Below are positions 45,476 through 57,035 of a stretch of DNA of 64,000 nucleotides, one piece after another. The notes below the pieces were generated by a model that was given only the letters and a program-made list of their open reading frames with translations, was not told the DNA's origin and searched no databases. The position numbers and the translations under genes are program-made. The DNA is from Nymphaea colorata (taxonomy: Eukaryota; Streptophyta; Magnoliopsida; Nymphaeales; Nymphaeaceae). How positions within the stretch are numbered: the stretch's first letter is position 1; each line of letters begins with the position of its first letter. The stretch lies in NCBI RefSeq assembly GCF_008831285.2, contig NC_045145.1:7068802-7132801 (forward strand), read 5' to 3'.

Positions 45476-45741
45476 CATGTCATTATCTCATTCTTTTTTC
45501 ATATCTCATATCTCTATTGTTATCTTCTACTCATTATATCATACCCTTGTCATTATCTCATATCAATCATTATCTTAGACGTTACGGGTATGAAATAATG
45601 GATTTGAGATAATGGCAGGGGTTTGAGATAAAGACAGGGGTACAAGATAATTGATATAAGTAAGATAATGGTTATGAAATAACGAGAAGAGTATAAGATA
45701 ATAGGAATGAGAAAACGACAGAAATATGAGATAATGACATG
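45476..45741. mobile_element. 266-bp fold-back element with GATAA repeats
   Basis: Perfect 16-bp inverted ends CATGTCATTATCTCAT (45476-45491; complement at 45726-45741). The left half carries TTATC four times and the right half GATAA six times, so most of it folds on itself with a centre near 45590. No target duplication seen. Confidence 0.7.
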
Positions 45742-46679
45742 AGCGAGACAAAAAAATAAAGACGTTTCTTTGCTACTCAAAAGGGTACATTGGTCATAAT
45801 GATCTGCACATACAAAGTGACACAAATTCAGTCTGAGTTTTGTCAAATCCCAAAACCTTACTTTTTCGGTTTTCTTTTTTGTCTCCACAAAAAGTTCTCT
45901 TTTTCTACTAATTGTGGACATTTTTCGTCATTACTATAATGACGCATGAAATTTCTTGCACGGAGCAGTGTATATAACTCACTTCACTAATGAATGGTTT
46001 GTTTTCACATATCTCCATCGCTGACATATATACATGATCAGCAATCCATGCCTATCTTCTAGCTAACCAATCCAAACTAGTGTTAAGGCGAAGTTTCCCC
46101 TCCCTTGCAAATCAACTTCGAGATTCACATTTGACAATAGTGCAAATGCCAAGGATCGAATTGCCAATAACAGTTAGTATATAAGATGGATTTGTCAATT
46201 GGTCACAAGTTCGGGATGAATGTAGAGAAATATGTTTTTCTCATAAACACAGCTATATCTCATGGCCCATGGTATATAAAATGATTTTGTTCAGGATCAC
46301 CATTGGTTCTCAAGAAGGCCTACATAATTGGATGGTTTTGTCAAGAAACACAGCTAACTTGAAACTGCTCTTTTCTAACAAGTAGAACAGAGTGAAAATC
46401 AACTCATTATGCTGGGTGTGTTCACAAAGCATTAGATGGGCAACGAAATAAGTAGCTTCAATGTTGTCAAACGATAAGATCTTCTAACAAAAACCCAGTT
46501 TCAGTTACTAAAGCAGTCCATGAAGCTTACAAACCAAAGATTTTATATTTGTCCTCAATACTTTAATCACTACAACATTTTTGGTCATTAGCAATATCCA
46601 TTTTAATATAAAATGTCATGGTTAATGGAGTAGCACGCCTAGGACATTAACCCTTGCATGTGTGCGAGAAAGAAGTTTC

Positions 46680-46717
<38 letters not shown>

Positions 46718-46720
46718 ATT
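45742..46720. other. Intergenic, no gene seen
   Basis: Ends in a (TA)n tract at about 46686-46712. Confidence 0.5.
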
Positions 46721-46947
46721 GAATGGTGAGTTTGGTTTTTTAGAGTCACGCAGTCATCTAATCAATGTCATCTGATTAATCATGATGGATGGTTAAAAAA
46801 AAAACAATAAGAAAAAATGTTGGGCATTTTCATCGTTTAATATTAGTTCCTACATTGTTCTCCATGTTTTTCTTCTAATCATCTATCTGCATCAGATGGA
46901 TGGTCTTGGTTAGATGGTTGGGTGGCTCTGAGAGTCACCGCTCATTC
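46721..46947. mobile_element. MITE with ~45-bp imperfect inverted ends, in a TA tract
   Basis: Left GAATGGTGAGTTTGG...TCATCTAATCAATG, and right complement GAATGAGCGGTGACTC...CCATCTAACCAAG. TA repeats flank both sides, which hides any target duplication. Class unknown (Mutator- or hAT-like). Confidence 0.55.
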
Positions 46948-47159
46948 ACTATATATATATTTCTTGTAATGAAAGAATAACTGTTTTCTGCTAGAAAAAA
47001 TATTGTAGACTTGTGATCATAAGGAAGCCCAGTCATAGCCAAGGCACTCAGGTGGTTGAATAGACACAGAAAAAGAGGACCGGAATCAACAGCATAGTTA
47101 AAAAAATGTGTTAAAATTGTGAAAAATAAGTCGGTGGTCAAAAAACAGTTAAAAACACT
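46948..47159. other. Intergenic, no gene seen
   Basis: Short AT-rich gap between a MITE and the MULE-related fragment. Confidence 0.5.
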
Positions 47160-47545
47160 TTTTTTAAAATAATAAAAAAACGTTTTTCCTTTTTTTCATT
47201 TTAGGAGTTTTTTTCCACATTTTTAATTGTCAAACTGCTTGATTATTTCCATTTTCTAGTTGTTATTTATTGTTTATCTACTTATTGTTTATTTTGTCTT
47301 ATTAGTTTCTTATTTATTTTATTTTTGTCTGTTTTTTTGAGCTTTTTAAATTTTTTAAAAAATTTACTGTAAGTTTTCTTTTTTTCCCTTCTTTTTTAAG
47401 TTCGTTGTATTATACTCAGAAAAAAACCTTGCTGTTGAAAAGGCATAAACGCTATTTGACTAGACACCATTAATAGTTAGCACAGGAAACGCCTATGGCC
47501 AATGAGAAAGATCTAGTAATGGGTACCTACGCCTTGTTGACAGAA
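47160..47545 (-). mobile_element. Fragment related to the interior of the MULE at 33.3-34.4 kb
   Basis: In inverse orientation it matches the interior of 33346-34361 over about 380 bp: ATTTTCTAnTGTTATTTATTG, TTATCTACTTATT, TCTTATTAGTT, then GGCCAATGA and TAATGG in the same order. I cannot find terminal repeats, so this is a partial copy. Confidence 0.6.
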
Positions 47546-50053
47546 ACGCTGTAGCAGGCCAGCAAAGGCCGGCTAAAACACTACCAAGCTGCCATAAAAG
47601 GTGAGAAACAAGTCATGAGAAAAGCTTGTGGGTTCGGAAAAGTTTCTCATGAGAAAAGACGAGCGAGTGCCGATGAAAATTGGGCTTCCATTCCATTTGT
47701 TAAGACAAGGGAAACACGAGCGAGTTCGGCTTCAGTTAAAACAGTGAGAAAATAAGTCATAGCATAGAAAGTGGGATTCATGTGCTCGGATGTAGAACAA
47801 GACCCTATGTATGAAGTTTATACGTTCAAGGAAGCAGCGAAATCGTGCAAGTTGGCTCAAAATAAGCTAAACTGTCTAGAAATATGCAGTATTTGATGGT
47901 TTCATGCATGACATGAGCAGTGATCTGTCTGCCTAAGCCCCAGCTTGTCAATTAGAGAGGAAAGGCACAATAAAAGACGTGACACCTTTGAAGAAAGCTA
48001 GCTACCCTATAGAGAATATAGCCAGTTGCTCATAAACTTTTAGGAGGTATGCCGTCTTCAAATCAGGAACAGGGCCAGAAAATTTTGATTAAGGGACACT
48101 AGTTAGTTATATATGGGTGCCGACTCCCCATGAAACATCATAAATGGTTCAAACAATGAGGTTCAAGCAAAGCGTTGATACAATGAAAAACGAGTGCTTC
48201 GATCAACGTGCAAAGCAATATTGTTTCGTTTTGCATAAAAATCTCACTGCATGAATTGGAATAGAATCAAGGACCAGGATCTAGATCCTTCTTTAACGGA
48301 AGAATAAGACAATGAAGTTTCAATATGAAAATAAACAGTTTTTGTGAGTCTGTATAGGCAATTGCCCACACCATGCACACACTGCCTCTGCCCGCGCTTC
48401 AAATTAACATGCAGTGCTAGCTGGAACATTAAAAGGTCTTGTTGTTTTGTAGCGGTTGGTGAGTCAGGCAAGCTGGCCCGGGAGACAGATCAACGAGTTG
48501 AAGGACCCTTTGGATAAAAAATTAGTGCCCAAGAGGCATCTTGAATGCTGTTCATATCAATATGAGCCGAAATAGCTTAAAACCCGATAGACGACAAATG
48601 AATGATGTTCAAAGAAGAAAAATTATATAGCAACCAATTTTTTTGAGTACCAATTATATAATAAGACCAATATATGTGTGGAAAGTGTTGAGAAATGAAG
48701 CTTTAGGGGAATCCCCTCCAGCACCTGAAGCTTTTGGTGAATTATGAATATATATTATTACTTAACTTGATGGCAAGCAAGGTGCAATATGCCCCACTTT
48801 TAGGTCCAATAATATCCCTTCCACCTGTGACCCACTTTGGACTGGCAAGATGCATGAAATGGTATGCATGCCTTATCAAGGCAGGCAAGCAGGTGCCCAC
48901 CCTGACATGCAAAGCATTGAGAAGCAAAAGGATGTTAATTAGGATGTACTAGTGCTCCCCTTGGCGTTTGGCATTTTTCATTTTACCCTTTCAAAAGGAT
49001 AGGACTTAATTTTAAAGCTTCATGGTGAGCGAGAGGAAACTACTGTTCTGGTGATATGCCGAATTCCCCCCTTCTTTTCTCTACCCCTATGATCCATAGC
49101 TACTTCGAGACCTGAGTGAATTTACAGTTACTCCTTTCAACTAGAGAGTAACGTCTACTATTGTTTGCAGTCTTGATGAATAGCACCCCACAGTAATCAA
49201 AGTGACAACCGGACTCTCACCTGCCCACCAGCCTGACCATCTATGCTGCGGTCCTCAGAGCTACCCAATTTTATAGCCGCAAATGCAATAATTATGAAGA
49301 AAAAAAGAAGATAGAGTATTTTTCTTAAGCCAATTCTTCACTGGAAATCTCCTTCGGGTTCACCTTTTCATAAGTTTCCAATATAAGCATAAACTTCTTT
49401 TTCAGTTAAAGGACAAAGAAAGATCCTAAATTGACTTTTATTTGAACATAATTAAATGGAAAAAGATTTTTTAGCAAAATCATCATCATCTTTCCTTATT
49501 TAGAGGGAGTTTTTATTCTTCGTTTTATTTTACGAGAAATTCGTGTCTTCCCTAGTTTAATTAGATTTAATACTTGGATATTGCTTATGCACCCAAGTAA
49601 TAGACCTAACCCAGAAACAGTAAGCCTCTCGAAATGCAAAGCCGGACCCTTTACTGGCTATGCCTTAAAGTATAAACTAGTCATGTGCATACATGCTAAT
49701 TGATCACCTGGTAAACTTAATTTGGAGCATGATCAGTTCACCATTAATATTTAACATGTATATATACATAGGAAATAGATCTTTTAATTGTTATATAATG
49801 ATTAAAATAACTGTTTGATATGTGAATATATGTTCAAGTAATGCATGTATGTTAATCCGAAAACTATGGTAAAATTAAGCAGAAAAAATAAAACTGTTTA
49901 CAATTTTCAGCGGCTAATTAGCACATATGTCCCCTTAATTAAACCCTAAAACACTTTGCTGTGGTGCAGTTTACTCATGCAACAAAATCTGCATGAAGAT
50001 CCAAATCGTCATTAATCCCCAATGGATATTCTTCAAATTCCTGTTACACTTAC
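47546..50053. other. Intergenic, no gene seen
   Basis: About 2.5 kb of AT-rich DNA. The overlapping ORFs near 48244-48952 resemble nothing known. Confidence 0.5.
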
Positions 50054-50450
50054 GGGCTTTGACGTCCATGAATTTTGATTCTAGAATTCAAAGTCTAGAA
50101 ACAATTTATCACCTCAAACTGGAATTGGAGTGAAAATTCTAGTTGTAATTTGTCTTTGTGGTTTGATAGTCTCAATTTTTCATTCCCCAATTGAAAATGA
50201 TGTGTTTGGTAAAACAAAACTTAAAATTCTAAAATTGTTGAACTAAAACCATGATGACATAGAGAGATGAAAAAATCTAAAATTACAATTCCATCCCTTA
50301 GTGTAGAATCACGATTTGTGAAATTTTGAATCAAGAATGAACCCATAATTCCGGAATCAAACTTCTTTGCTTGATAACACAATTCTCATTTCATCAAAAA
50401 TGAAAATTTTAATTCTAAAATTCCACAATTCCCGCCTCATCAAACAGGCC
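50054..50450. mobile_element. Tourist-like MITE, third copy of the 3573-4397 family
   Basis: Matches both copies at 3.6-4.4 kb over its whole length (TTTTGATTCTAGAATT, CTGGAATTGGAnTGAAAATTCT, GTTTGATAGTCT, AATTGAAAATGAT, AGAGAGATGAAAAAnTCTAAAAT). The ends are inverted: GGGCTTTGACG...TTTTGATTCTAGAATT and complement GGCCTGTTTGATGAGG...TTTTAGAATT. Confidence 0.7.
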
Positions 50451-51212
50451 ACAAAACCTTTTGTTCCTGAGAGTATTCCCATGCTACAAAATCCCAACCA
50501 CAAAAAGAAATTAAGCTTAAAAATGTTGATGAAATTCTTAATCAATTTGGTTATACATGGATGGCTCGAGTCCACGTACAGCGGTCTAATTGTATCATTT
50601 CTATTTGGATCCAGCTGTCTCTATGCTACGGGTAACGTCGGTTCTGTTGATTGTGACAGCTGTCGACATGTGACTAGGGCAAACTGTCGAAAGGATCTCG
50701 CGGAGATCCTGTGTGGGCTCTGTTTTTGTTGTCTTAATTGGAACGCTTAAGATGAACAAAAGGTGCAAGAAGAATTAAGAATCTAGAAAATATGGATTTT
50801 TGATAGATCATTGGACCACATTTCCTTAGCAAAAGGCCAAGGAAGTTTAAGAGTTCCTCACAGCATCTGCCCAGTGGGGGGCGCGGCGTAGCTGTCGGAA
50901 CTGGAAGAGTGGTGAAAGACTGGATGTTAGTTCGATACCAATAGCTGCTGTTCCTCTGAACTGCAAACAATGGGTGCACGATGCTTAGTTGATGACGTGT
51001 TTCCTTTTCTCTATCTAAGTCCCAAAGCAACCCTGAACCCCAGAGCACAAAGAAAGGGAGACGGCTTATGCCTCTTATTCACATTACATCCGAAGAGAGA
51101 CAGCTTAGGCCTCTCTTAACCACATTACATCTGAAGACATGATAATGAAGGTGAGATATTATAATGAATGCCAACAAAATATGGTGAGATATATTAGTAA
51201 GGAAGGAACCCC
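50451..51212. other. Intergenic with a short tandem duplication
   Basis: GAGACGGCTTATGCCTC... at 51057 is followed by a second copy GAGACAGCTTAGGCCTC... at about 51097, a diverged unit of about 40 bp (51057-51137). The minus-strand ORF 50734-51048 is unrecognised and I do not call it a gene. Confidence 0.5.
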
Positions 51213-51405
51213 AGTGATAGGGAAGGAGCTCAGGGGCCCTGGCCCCCCTTCAAAAAAGAAAAAGAAAAATTTAAAATGCATGTAAATTTTAGAAAATTTC
51301 GTTTGTCCTATATAAAATTTTTTAAAAATGATATTTCAGCTTCTGTCAAAATTTAGAATCTTTAATTCAACCTCTCTCATGAAAAATTTCTTTAATTTCA
51401 ACAAA
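51213..51405. mobile_element. Hairpin-ended MITE, copy 3
   Basis: Has the palindrome GGGGCCCTGGCCCC (51233-51246), then AAATTTTnnAAAATTTCG, AAAAATGATATTTCAGC and ATGAAAAATTTCTTT, in the same order as the copy at 9205. Confidence 0.6.
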
Positions 51406-51980
51406 CTTGATGAAGAAAAGGTGTAGTCGGATTCATATCTGAAATTGGATTTGTATGTTGTCATGAATGTGGATCCGAATAAAAGAATTGATATCCAATT
51501 GATTATTGTTATGTAAAAAAATATTTGATTAGCTGATGGTATTGATCAATGCACTGTTGGCGGTTCACGAGAGGTGAAACCACCCACTCTTTCCCTTGCC
51601 TTTAGGGTATAGGACTATATTGATACTTGATTGGTCTTAGGGTACACTTTTAACTCAAAAGTCATGTAGATAATATTGTGTTTGCAGTCTAAAAAGATTG
51701 CATCCATGAAAATTGAACTGAGGACACATCATTAGACAGACACTCAGGCTGGGTTAGGTTCGCCTAGTATGGAACAATGAAGGTCGAATCCACTTTGGAT
51801 CAGGTCCCACTTCCATAGGCATTAGGCACTACACTTCCAACTTTTTCATTGCAGTTTTCCTTTTCTTTATAAGGCCTGTCGTTTTGATACTAAGAGCTCG
51901 ATCAACTTACCGTTGACATTCTCTCTCTCTCTCTCTCTCTTTTATATATATATGAGTCGTCGAACCATTTAATGAGAAGG
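51406..51980. other. Intergenic, no gene seen
   Basis: Contains a (CT)n tract (about 51919-51941). Confidence 0.5.
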
Positions 51981-52174
51981 AGGGGCAAAGGGAAGGGGGG
52001 GCCGGTAGGGGCCTTGCCCCCCCTCAGATTTTAAAAACTTCAAAATTTTATATGTAAATATAAAAAAATTAGTTTAATATATATAAAAAATTTGAAAATT
52101 TTTATTTCAACCCTTATTAAAATTTTGAAATTATAATTTAACCCCTGCAACAAAAAATTTCTGGTTTCGCCCCT
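51981..52174. mobile_element. Hairpin-ended MITE, copy 4
   Basis: Starts AGGGGCAAAG and ends TTTCGCCCCT, an inverted pair. A hairpin of GGGGGGG/CCCCCCC with a 15-base loop sits near the left end (about 51994-52022). The internal AAAATTAGTTTAATATATAT is identical to copy 2. Confidence 0.65.
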
Positions 52175-53220
52175 TATAAGGACCATTCCATTTGACTCAT
52201 CATGATCGACAATTAAAAGAAAAATAAAAAAAAACGATAATAAATGATTTCATTGTCTAATAATGTTTGATAATTTTCTCATTATTTTAGTCTCAAGTAA
52301 CCAATAACAATTGCCCTGATGAGTGAGGTCACCACACACTCTCGAGAGAGAGAGAGAGAGACAGAGAGAGCAGTTCGGTTCTCTTATAATTGCTCTAGTA
52401 AAAAAACCGATCATCTCTACTGACCGAGGAACCTCCTTATATTTACGGTCATGTTACATATTAAAAAAATGTAAAAAAGTACACTTTTGGATTAGCATAC
52501 TGTCTAATTTCCCGAAACTCTATAGCATTGATATTCTAATATTGAATAACATAAACTTCTAAAATTTTTAATATTTAGAAATTGTTAGTGCATACGATAG
52601 TACATAACTTTAGAATATCTAGAATTAATATACATAAATCATCAACTTAGTGACGTGCATCATCACTAGGTAAAAAATGGTTCCCAATGAAAATAACTGG
52701 GCGTTAATTGATGAACTAAAAAAGCATTAATTTTTTAAAAAATTTATTAATTAAGAGAGAGGGAGGCCGTTAGCTTTAACTTTTCGGTTATAAAAGTTGC
52801 AAAGCTGCCCATACCTTTCCGATAATTTTCACATATGTGTCTAATTTTGTCAGTGGTGTTCTAACGACGATAATTTATTGAAAATTCTTCTCCTACCAAA
52901 CAAAATGGAAAAAAGAAATTTGTACTCATGTCATTTCAAAAAATTTCAATGGATATATATATTACTGTTAATTTTTTTTTATTTTTTAATTGTTTCTTAG
53001 AGGCATTGAATATCCACATATATATTAATATTAAGGAGTAGTGAAACGACTCGGACCTGGTTCTACCAGCTGGACTCGGTTCAATGATATTATATTTTGT
53101 TATAATCAATTGTAAATAAATTATTTTATATTAAAAATATATGTTTGAATTCTAACTGGCCTTGACTTAAGTTCGTGTTCAAGTAGTCCGTCTTAGCAGA
53201 GTTGTGTGCCCCCCTCTTAC
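52175..53220. other. Intergenic, no gene seen
   Basis: AT-rich, with a (GA)n tract (about 52343-52360). Confidence 0.5.
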
Positions 53221-53520
53221 TAAGCATGGGCATCGAGCTTGGGTATCCAACAGGTACCTAGTATCCGGTTCAAAAAGACTGGTTCAAGTCGACCCAATAA
53301 TGTATCCGAGTGGCCCGGGTTGTTTCGACGAGACTCTCGATTCAGTTTGATTTATTTTTTATATTATTTTTATTTAATTAAAATATATATTTTTTATTAA
53401 AAATATTTTAAAAATATCTTTTTATTTTAAGAGGGCTGAATCGATCGAGCCCAAAATCGAGTTTTACATATTTGAAACAGCCTAATTTGGGGGTTTCAGA
53501 CATGGGTCGTACTCTTATCA
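53221..53520. mobile_element. GC-ended hAT-like MITE, probable diverged copy
   Basis: TAAGCATGGGCATCGAGC, then GGGTATCC / GGTACC words, an AT-only core (53345-53430) and a GGGCTGAATCGATCGAGCCC palindrome. The layout matches 626-985, but the right end is not clear and I found no target duplication. Confidence 0.4.
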
Positions 53521-53635
53521 ATGTACAAAACATTATGTAGAAATGAATGGTTCCGTTTTAGGACTTAATATTGCCTAATTTTTTTATAACAATTTCGAAA
53601 CCTTTTGAGGATATTTCGGGAATAAAGACTATTTA

Positions 53636-54030
53636 TTAAGACGTCTGACGTGGCGCACACCGTCGGGAGAAGAATGGGGAGACGTGTCTTGCACCTCCTC
53701 TCAGTCGCGACCACGTGGACGCAACGGCCACCCACGACGCCCGATGGTTATCCGGTTGAGCCGAGGAACCGGAATTCCTCGGCCAGATAATCGCCGTGGT
53801 CCACGTGGTTTGCGCGTGCCCCACCGCTTTTTCCGTCATCATTGAACGGGACGGGGTTTTGTTTTAGTTCAACTTCAGGATTCGATGGCGCTCTTGACCG
53901 CCTGGTCTTTGGTCAATGCAGGTGGTCGGGTCAGATTCCATTAACGCGGTCGCGCCCGGAAGGGCAGAAGAAAATGGACACGTCCGCCAGCGGATCCGAC
54001 GAGGGCCGGCGGGCCCTTCAGATTTTCAAA
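53636..54030. promoter_or_regulatory. GC-rich block with G-boxes, part 1
   Basis: Markedly GC- and CpG-richer than its surroundings. Two CCACGTGG palindromes (CACGTG at 53712-53717 and 53802-53807) and a TGACG near 53645 are binding words for plant bZIP/bHLH factors. No gene start is identifiable nearby. The ORFs on both strands are probably by-products of GC content. Confidence 0.4.
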
Positions 54031-54552
54031 AAATTATAATATAATTTCGTAGTATTTTAAAATATTTTAATTTTAAAAATTCTAAAAATACTAACTAAAT
54101 ATATGAACCATATCCTTGTTTATTATACAACCACTAGTTAGTTATTAATTCGAGTGGCATGGGCGTCAACTACAATAGCATGGCCAGTGTATACTTATCA
54201 ATATACACAAACACTTAGGCACCCACTCAATCCTTGATCTTGGGTTTGAGGAAAGGGAGGAACCTTTTAGTCTTTACTTGATAATTCTTGGAGGCACCCA
54301 AATAGTTCAAACAAGACCTACCTTTGTCTCAAGAAAAAGGGGGGGAGCTTCTGCTCTCGCTCGAGCAGTAGCATATTCCTCCATCCACTTGAACAGAGAA
54401 GAATTCATCAACGTTTCAAATATGTCTCTCATTTCTCTTGGTCCAATTACAATGAGCCGCAACCCATTGGGTCACACGAGGGGCTTATTAGATTGCAATG
54501 CTCGCGGGACTAGAGCAATCAAGGTTGGTTGATAGGCGGTTGTGAATAGACT
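54031..54552. other. Intergenic, no gene seen
   Basis: No recognisable protein. ORF 54278-54532 is unlike any family I know. Confidence 0.45.
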
Positions 54553-54990
54553 TAGGCATCGGACTGACCCGGCCTGATAAGAGTCGGGCTTAGGTCGGCC
54601 CAACGCTCGAAATTCTGCTCAGGCTTAGTGGTAAAGCCATGACAGTAGGAAACGAAAGTTGTATGTGCCTTGATTCTGGTTGCAATGAGATTTTTGAAGG
54701 GATGAACCATTAAGTTCCGACTGGACTTGGGTCTAACTTCTTTCCAATGAAATTTTTGAACCAGGCAACTCGGGGTAGGCTTATGCAATAAATATGAATC
54801 TAGATTCCCCTCCAACATTTCATAAATAAAAGCTTACTTAAAGTGCAAACAATCTGTAAACTTTTTCATGCATGTTTTTTATCAAAAAAATTCTTGAGCT
54901 ACGCTCGGCCTCAGCCGGATCCTACAGCAAAACCAAAATCGGATCGGATCGAATAGAATCGACTGGTACCCGCTCCAATTGACGCCCCCA
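54553..54990. mobile_element. GC-ended hAT-like element, probable
   Basis: Starts TAGGCATCGGACTGACC, with GGCCTG and GTCGGGCTTAGG words, and closes with GGATCGGATCGAAT, CTGGTACCCGCTCC and AATTGACGCCCCCA. The TAGGCAT start resembles the end of 17965-18887. No target duplication found. It separates the two G-box blocks. Confidence 0.4.
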
Positions 54991-55560
54991 CCCACCGTCT
55001 ATGTCCTCACCAGATGCTCGGCCGACGTCCGCCTTCGGACAAAGCTGTCAAAAACAAGAACACGACGGTTCAGTTCAAAGCCGCCGTGTCAAGCGACTCT
55101 GGCGCCGGCTTGACGCGCTCCAGAAGACTTTGACGGAAGGACGGACCCACGTGGTGTCACGTGCAGATTGTCAGATGACCGTAATACCCTACCATCTGTT
55201 CGTAGGGTTCAGCTTTTTCCCGTTGTCGAGGTTGAGGACTTTTCTTTGACGGCCCCTATTGACCTCTTTAGCCCTCCCAATTATCGTTTAAAACCAAATG
55301 CCCCTCCCGCGCTTTGCTTTGTTATACCGGTGCCCTGCCGGCCCAAGGAGGGACATTCTCGTCATAAAGAGTGTCAGTAGATCCTCTGCACCGCGAAAGA
55401 AAGTGACGGTTGTGCCCTTCGCCTGATTCCGATGGAGAACCTGGAGAGGCGAAAGAACGAAGGGATGCACGTGTTCGGACAATGACTTGACGCGTTCTGG
55501 ACGCTGTTAGCGATGAAGGCTCACGTGCCATGTTCTTCCCTGGACTCCCCCATTCGTGAA
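54991..55560. promoter_or_regulatory. GC-rich block with G-boxes, part 2
   Basis: Four CACGTG words (55148-55153, 55158-55163, 55468-55473, 55522-55527) and at least five TGACG words (for example in CTTGACGCGCTCC and CTTTGACGGAAGG near 55110-55140). The two CTTGACGCG copies (about 55109 and 55487) are followed by related sequence. It looks like promoter DNA, but no gene is identifiable on either side. Confidence 0.4.
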
Positions 55561-57035
55561 ACATATAAAAATATAAATTTAGGGTTCAAATCGGCCAGAC
55601 GTTATTAGGCGTTTAAATATTAAAATCAAAAGACGAATGCAGAACGCGTTGCCGGTCTACCGTTGTAGTTTAGTGATAGTTTATAATGTTTTTCAGCAAT
55701 GAGCTTTAAATATTTAACCATCTAGCAATGTCTATCTTGCTGATTTTTTAATTTTCTTGGCTGAATTATAAATTATTATTATTATTTCTCTCATACGATC
55801 AACTCTTTTAGATCATTTATTCCAGTTCTATTATAATAGATCATATAAAAAAATATAATAACATCAAAGAGTGAAATAGCTAGTGTGGTCCTATCCTACA
55901 CAAACTTTGCTTGACAGTCAGGGCCCCAATTGAGACTCGGCAGCGCGAAACGTAGCTGGCAATGCTCAAAAAGCAAGTGCAGTGGAAAAAAATTGTGTGT
56001 ATATATATATATATACTTTCGCGTAAGTCTTATTTATTTTTTTAAATTAGCAGCATTTGCATCGGAGAGTAGAAAGTAGTTGCGTTTGGAGCTTGTTTAT
56101 TTCTTTGCATTAAACTAATGTAGCATTTAGGATGTAAATTTTAAATCATATTTGATTTACATTAGATCAAATTAGGTTAGGATTGGGATTAACATAGGAT
56201 TTCCATTTGGTATGGGCCCACATAGTGCCATTACTCCTCTCTCTCTATCATCTTTTTTTTTCTCTCTCATCAATGTGGGGTATCCCATACATGTCTACAA
56301 CATCATTTAGTTAGTTCATGCACTAATATCTACTTGCACTTAGGGTGTTGCATCAATTAAACTTTTGCTTGACATTATGTTTGAATTTGGTGAAAAACTT
56401 CAAATTCGATGATAACCAAATGAAGAGGTGAGTTTCAACGACCTTGTGATTATTGGGGTTTTCTTTAACATTCATTGGTCGATCTAATCATTTCATGTAT
56501 GTCTTTGTGATATATAAATTTAGGATAGAGTACACACATTTAGTTAACTTTGTTGCATTTGTTATAAGATTTTGAATTTAAGATTCGTATTTGATATATA
56601 ACGTTTTTTTAGATAATTTAACAACTTTTGTGGGCATTCCAACAAAAAATCAATGCATTGTTAATGTTATATCAAGAAAATTTCACTAGAGTGTATGAGA
56701 AAATGGTTGAGACTATCTAGTGATTAAACATCTACATTTTGCAAGAAATTTGTTAATTCTAATATGTGATCCAAGATACTTATACACAAGTAAAAAGCAA
56801 TCAAAACATGTAGCTGAAAAATTACATATTTTCATCATCATCCTGTCAAGGAGTTTTACATTGACATTTATCTAGAGAAGTGGCTTAGCTATAGCCAACA
56901 AGTCCGCTATGAATTCAACAATCATTTTACTTAGACAAATACAAAACTCCGCATATAGTGACATGTCTAAGTCCAAAAATCTTTTTTTAATGTTTTTCAA
57001 AAATAAGTTAATTTATTATATATATATATATATAG
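55561..57035. other. Intergenic, no gene seen
   Basis: AT-rich, with TA tracts near 55998 and 57018. Confidence 0.5.

Noticed and set aside
46569-46600. CACTACAAC at 46569 as a second CACTA end
   Set aside because: No subterminal repeats nearby and no partner end.
48244-48952. ORFs on both strands near 48.2-48.9 kb
   Set aside because: Short, overlapping, unlike any known protein.
53636-54039. ORFs across the GC-rich block
   Set aside because: GC-rich DNA has few stops; no protein similarity seen on either strand.
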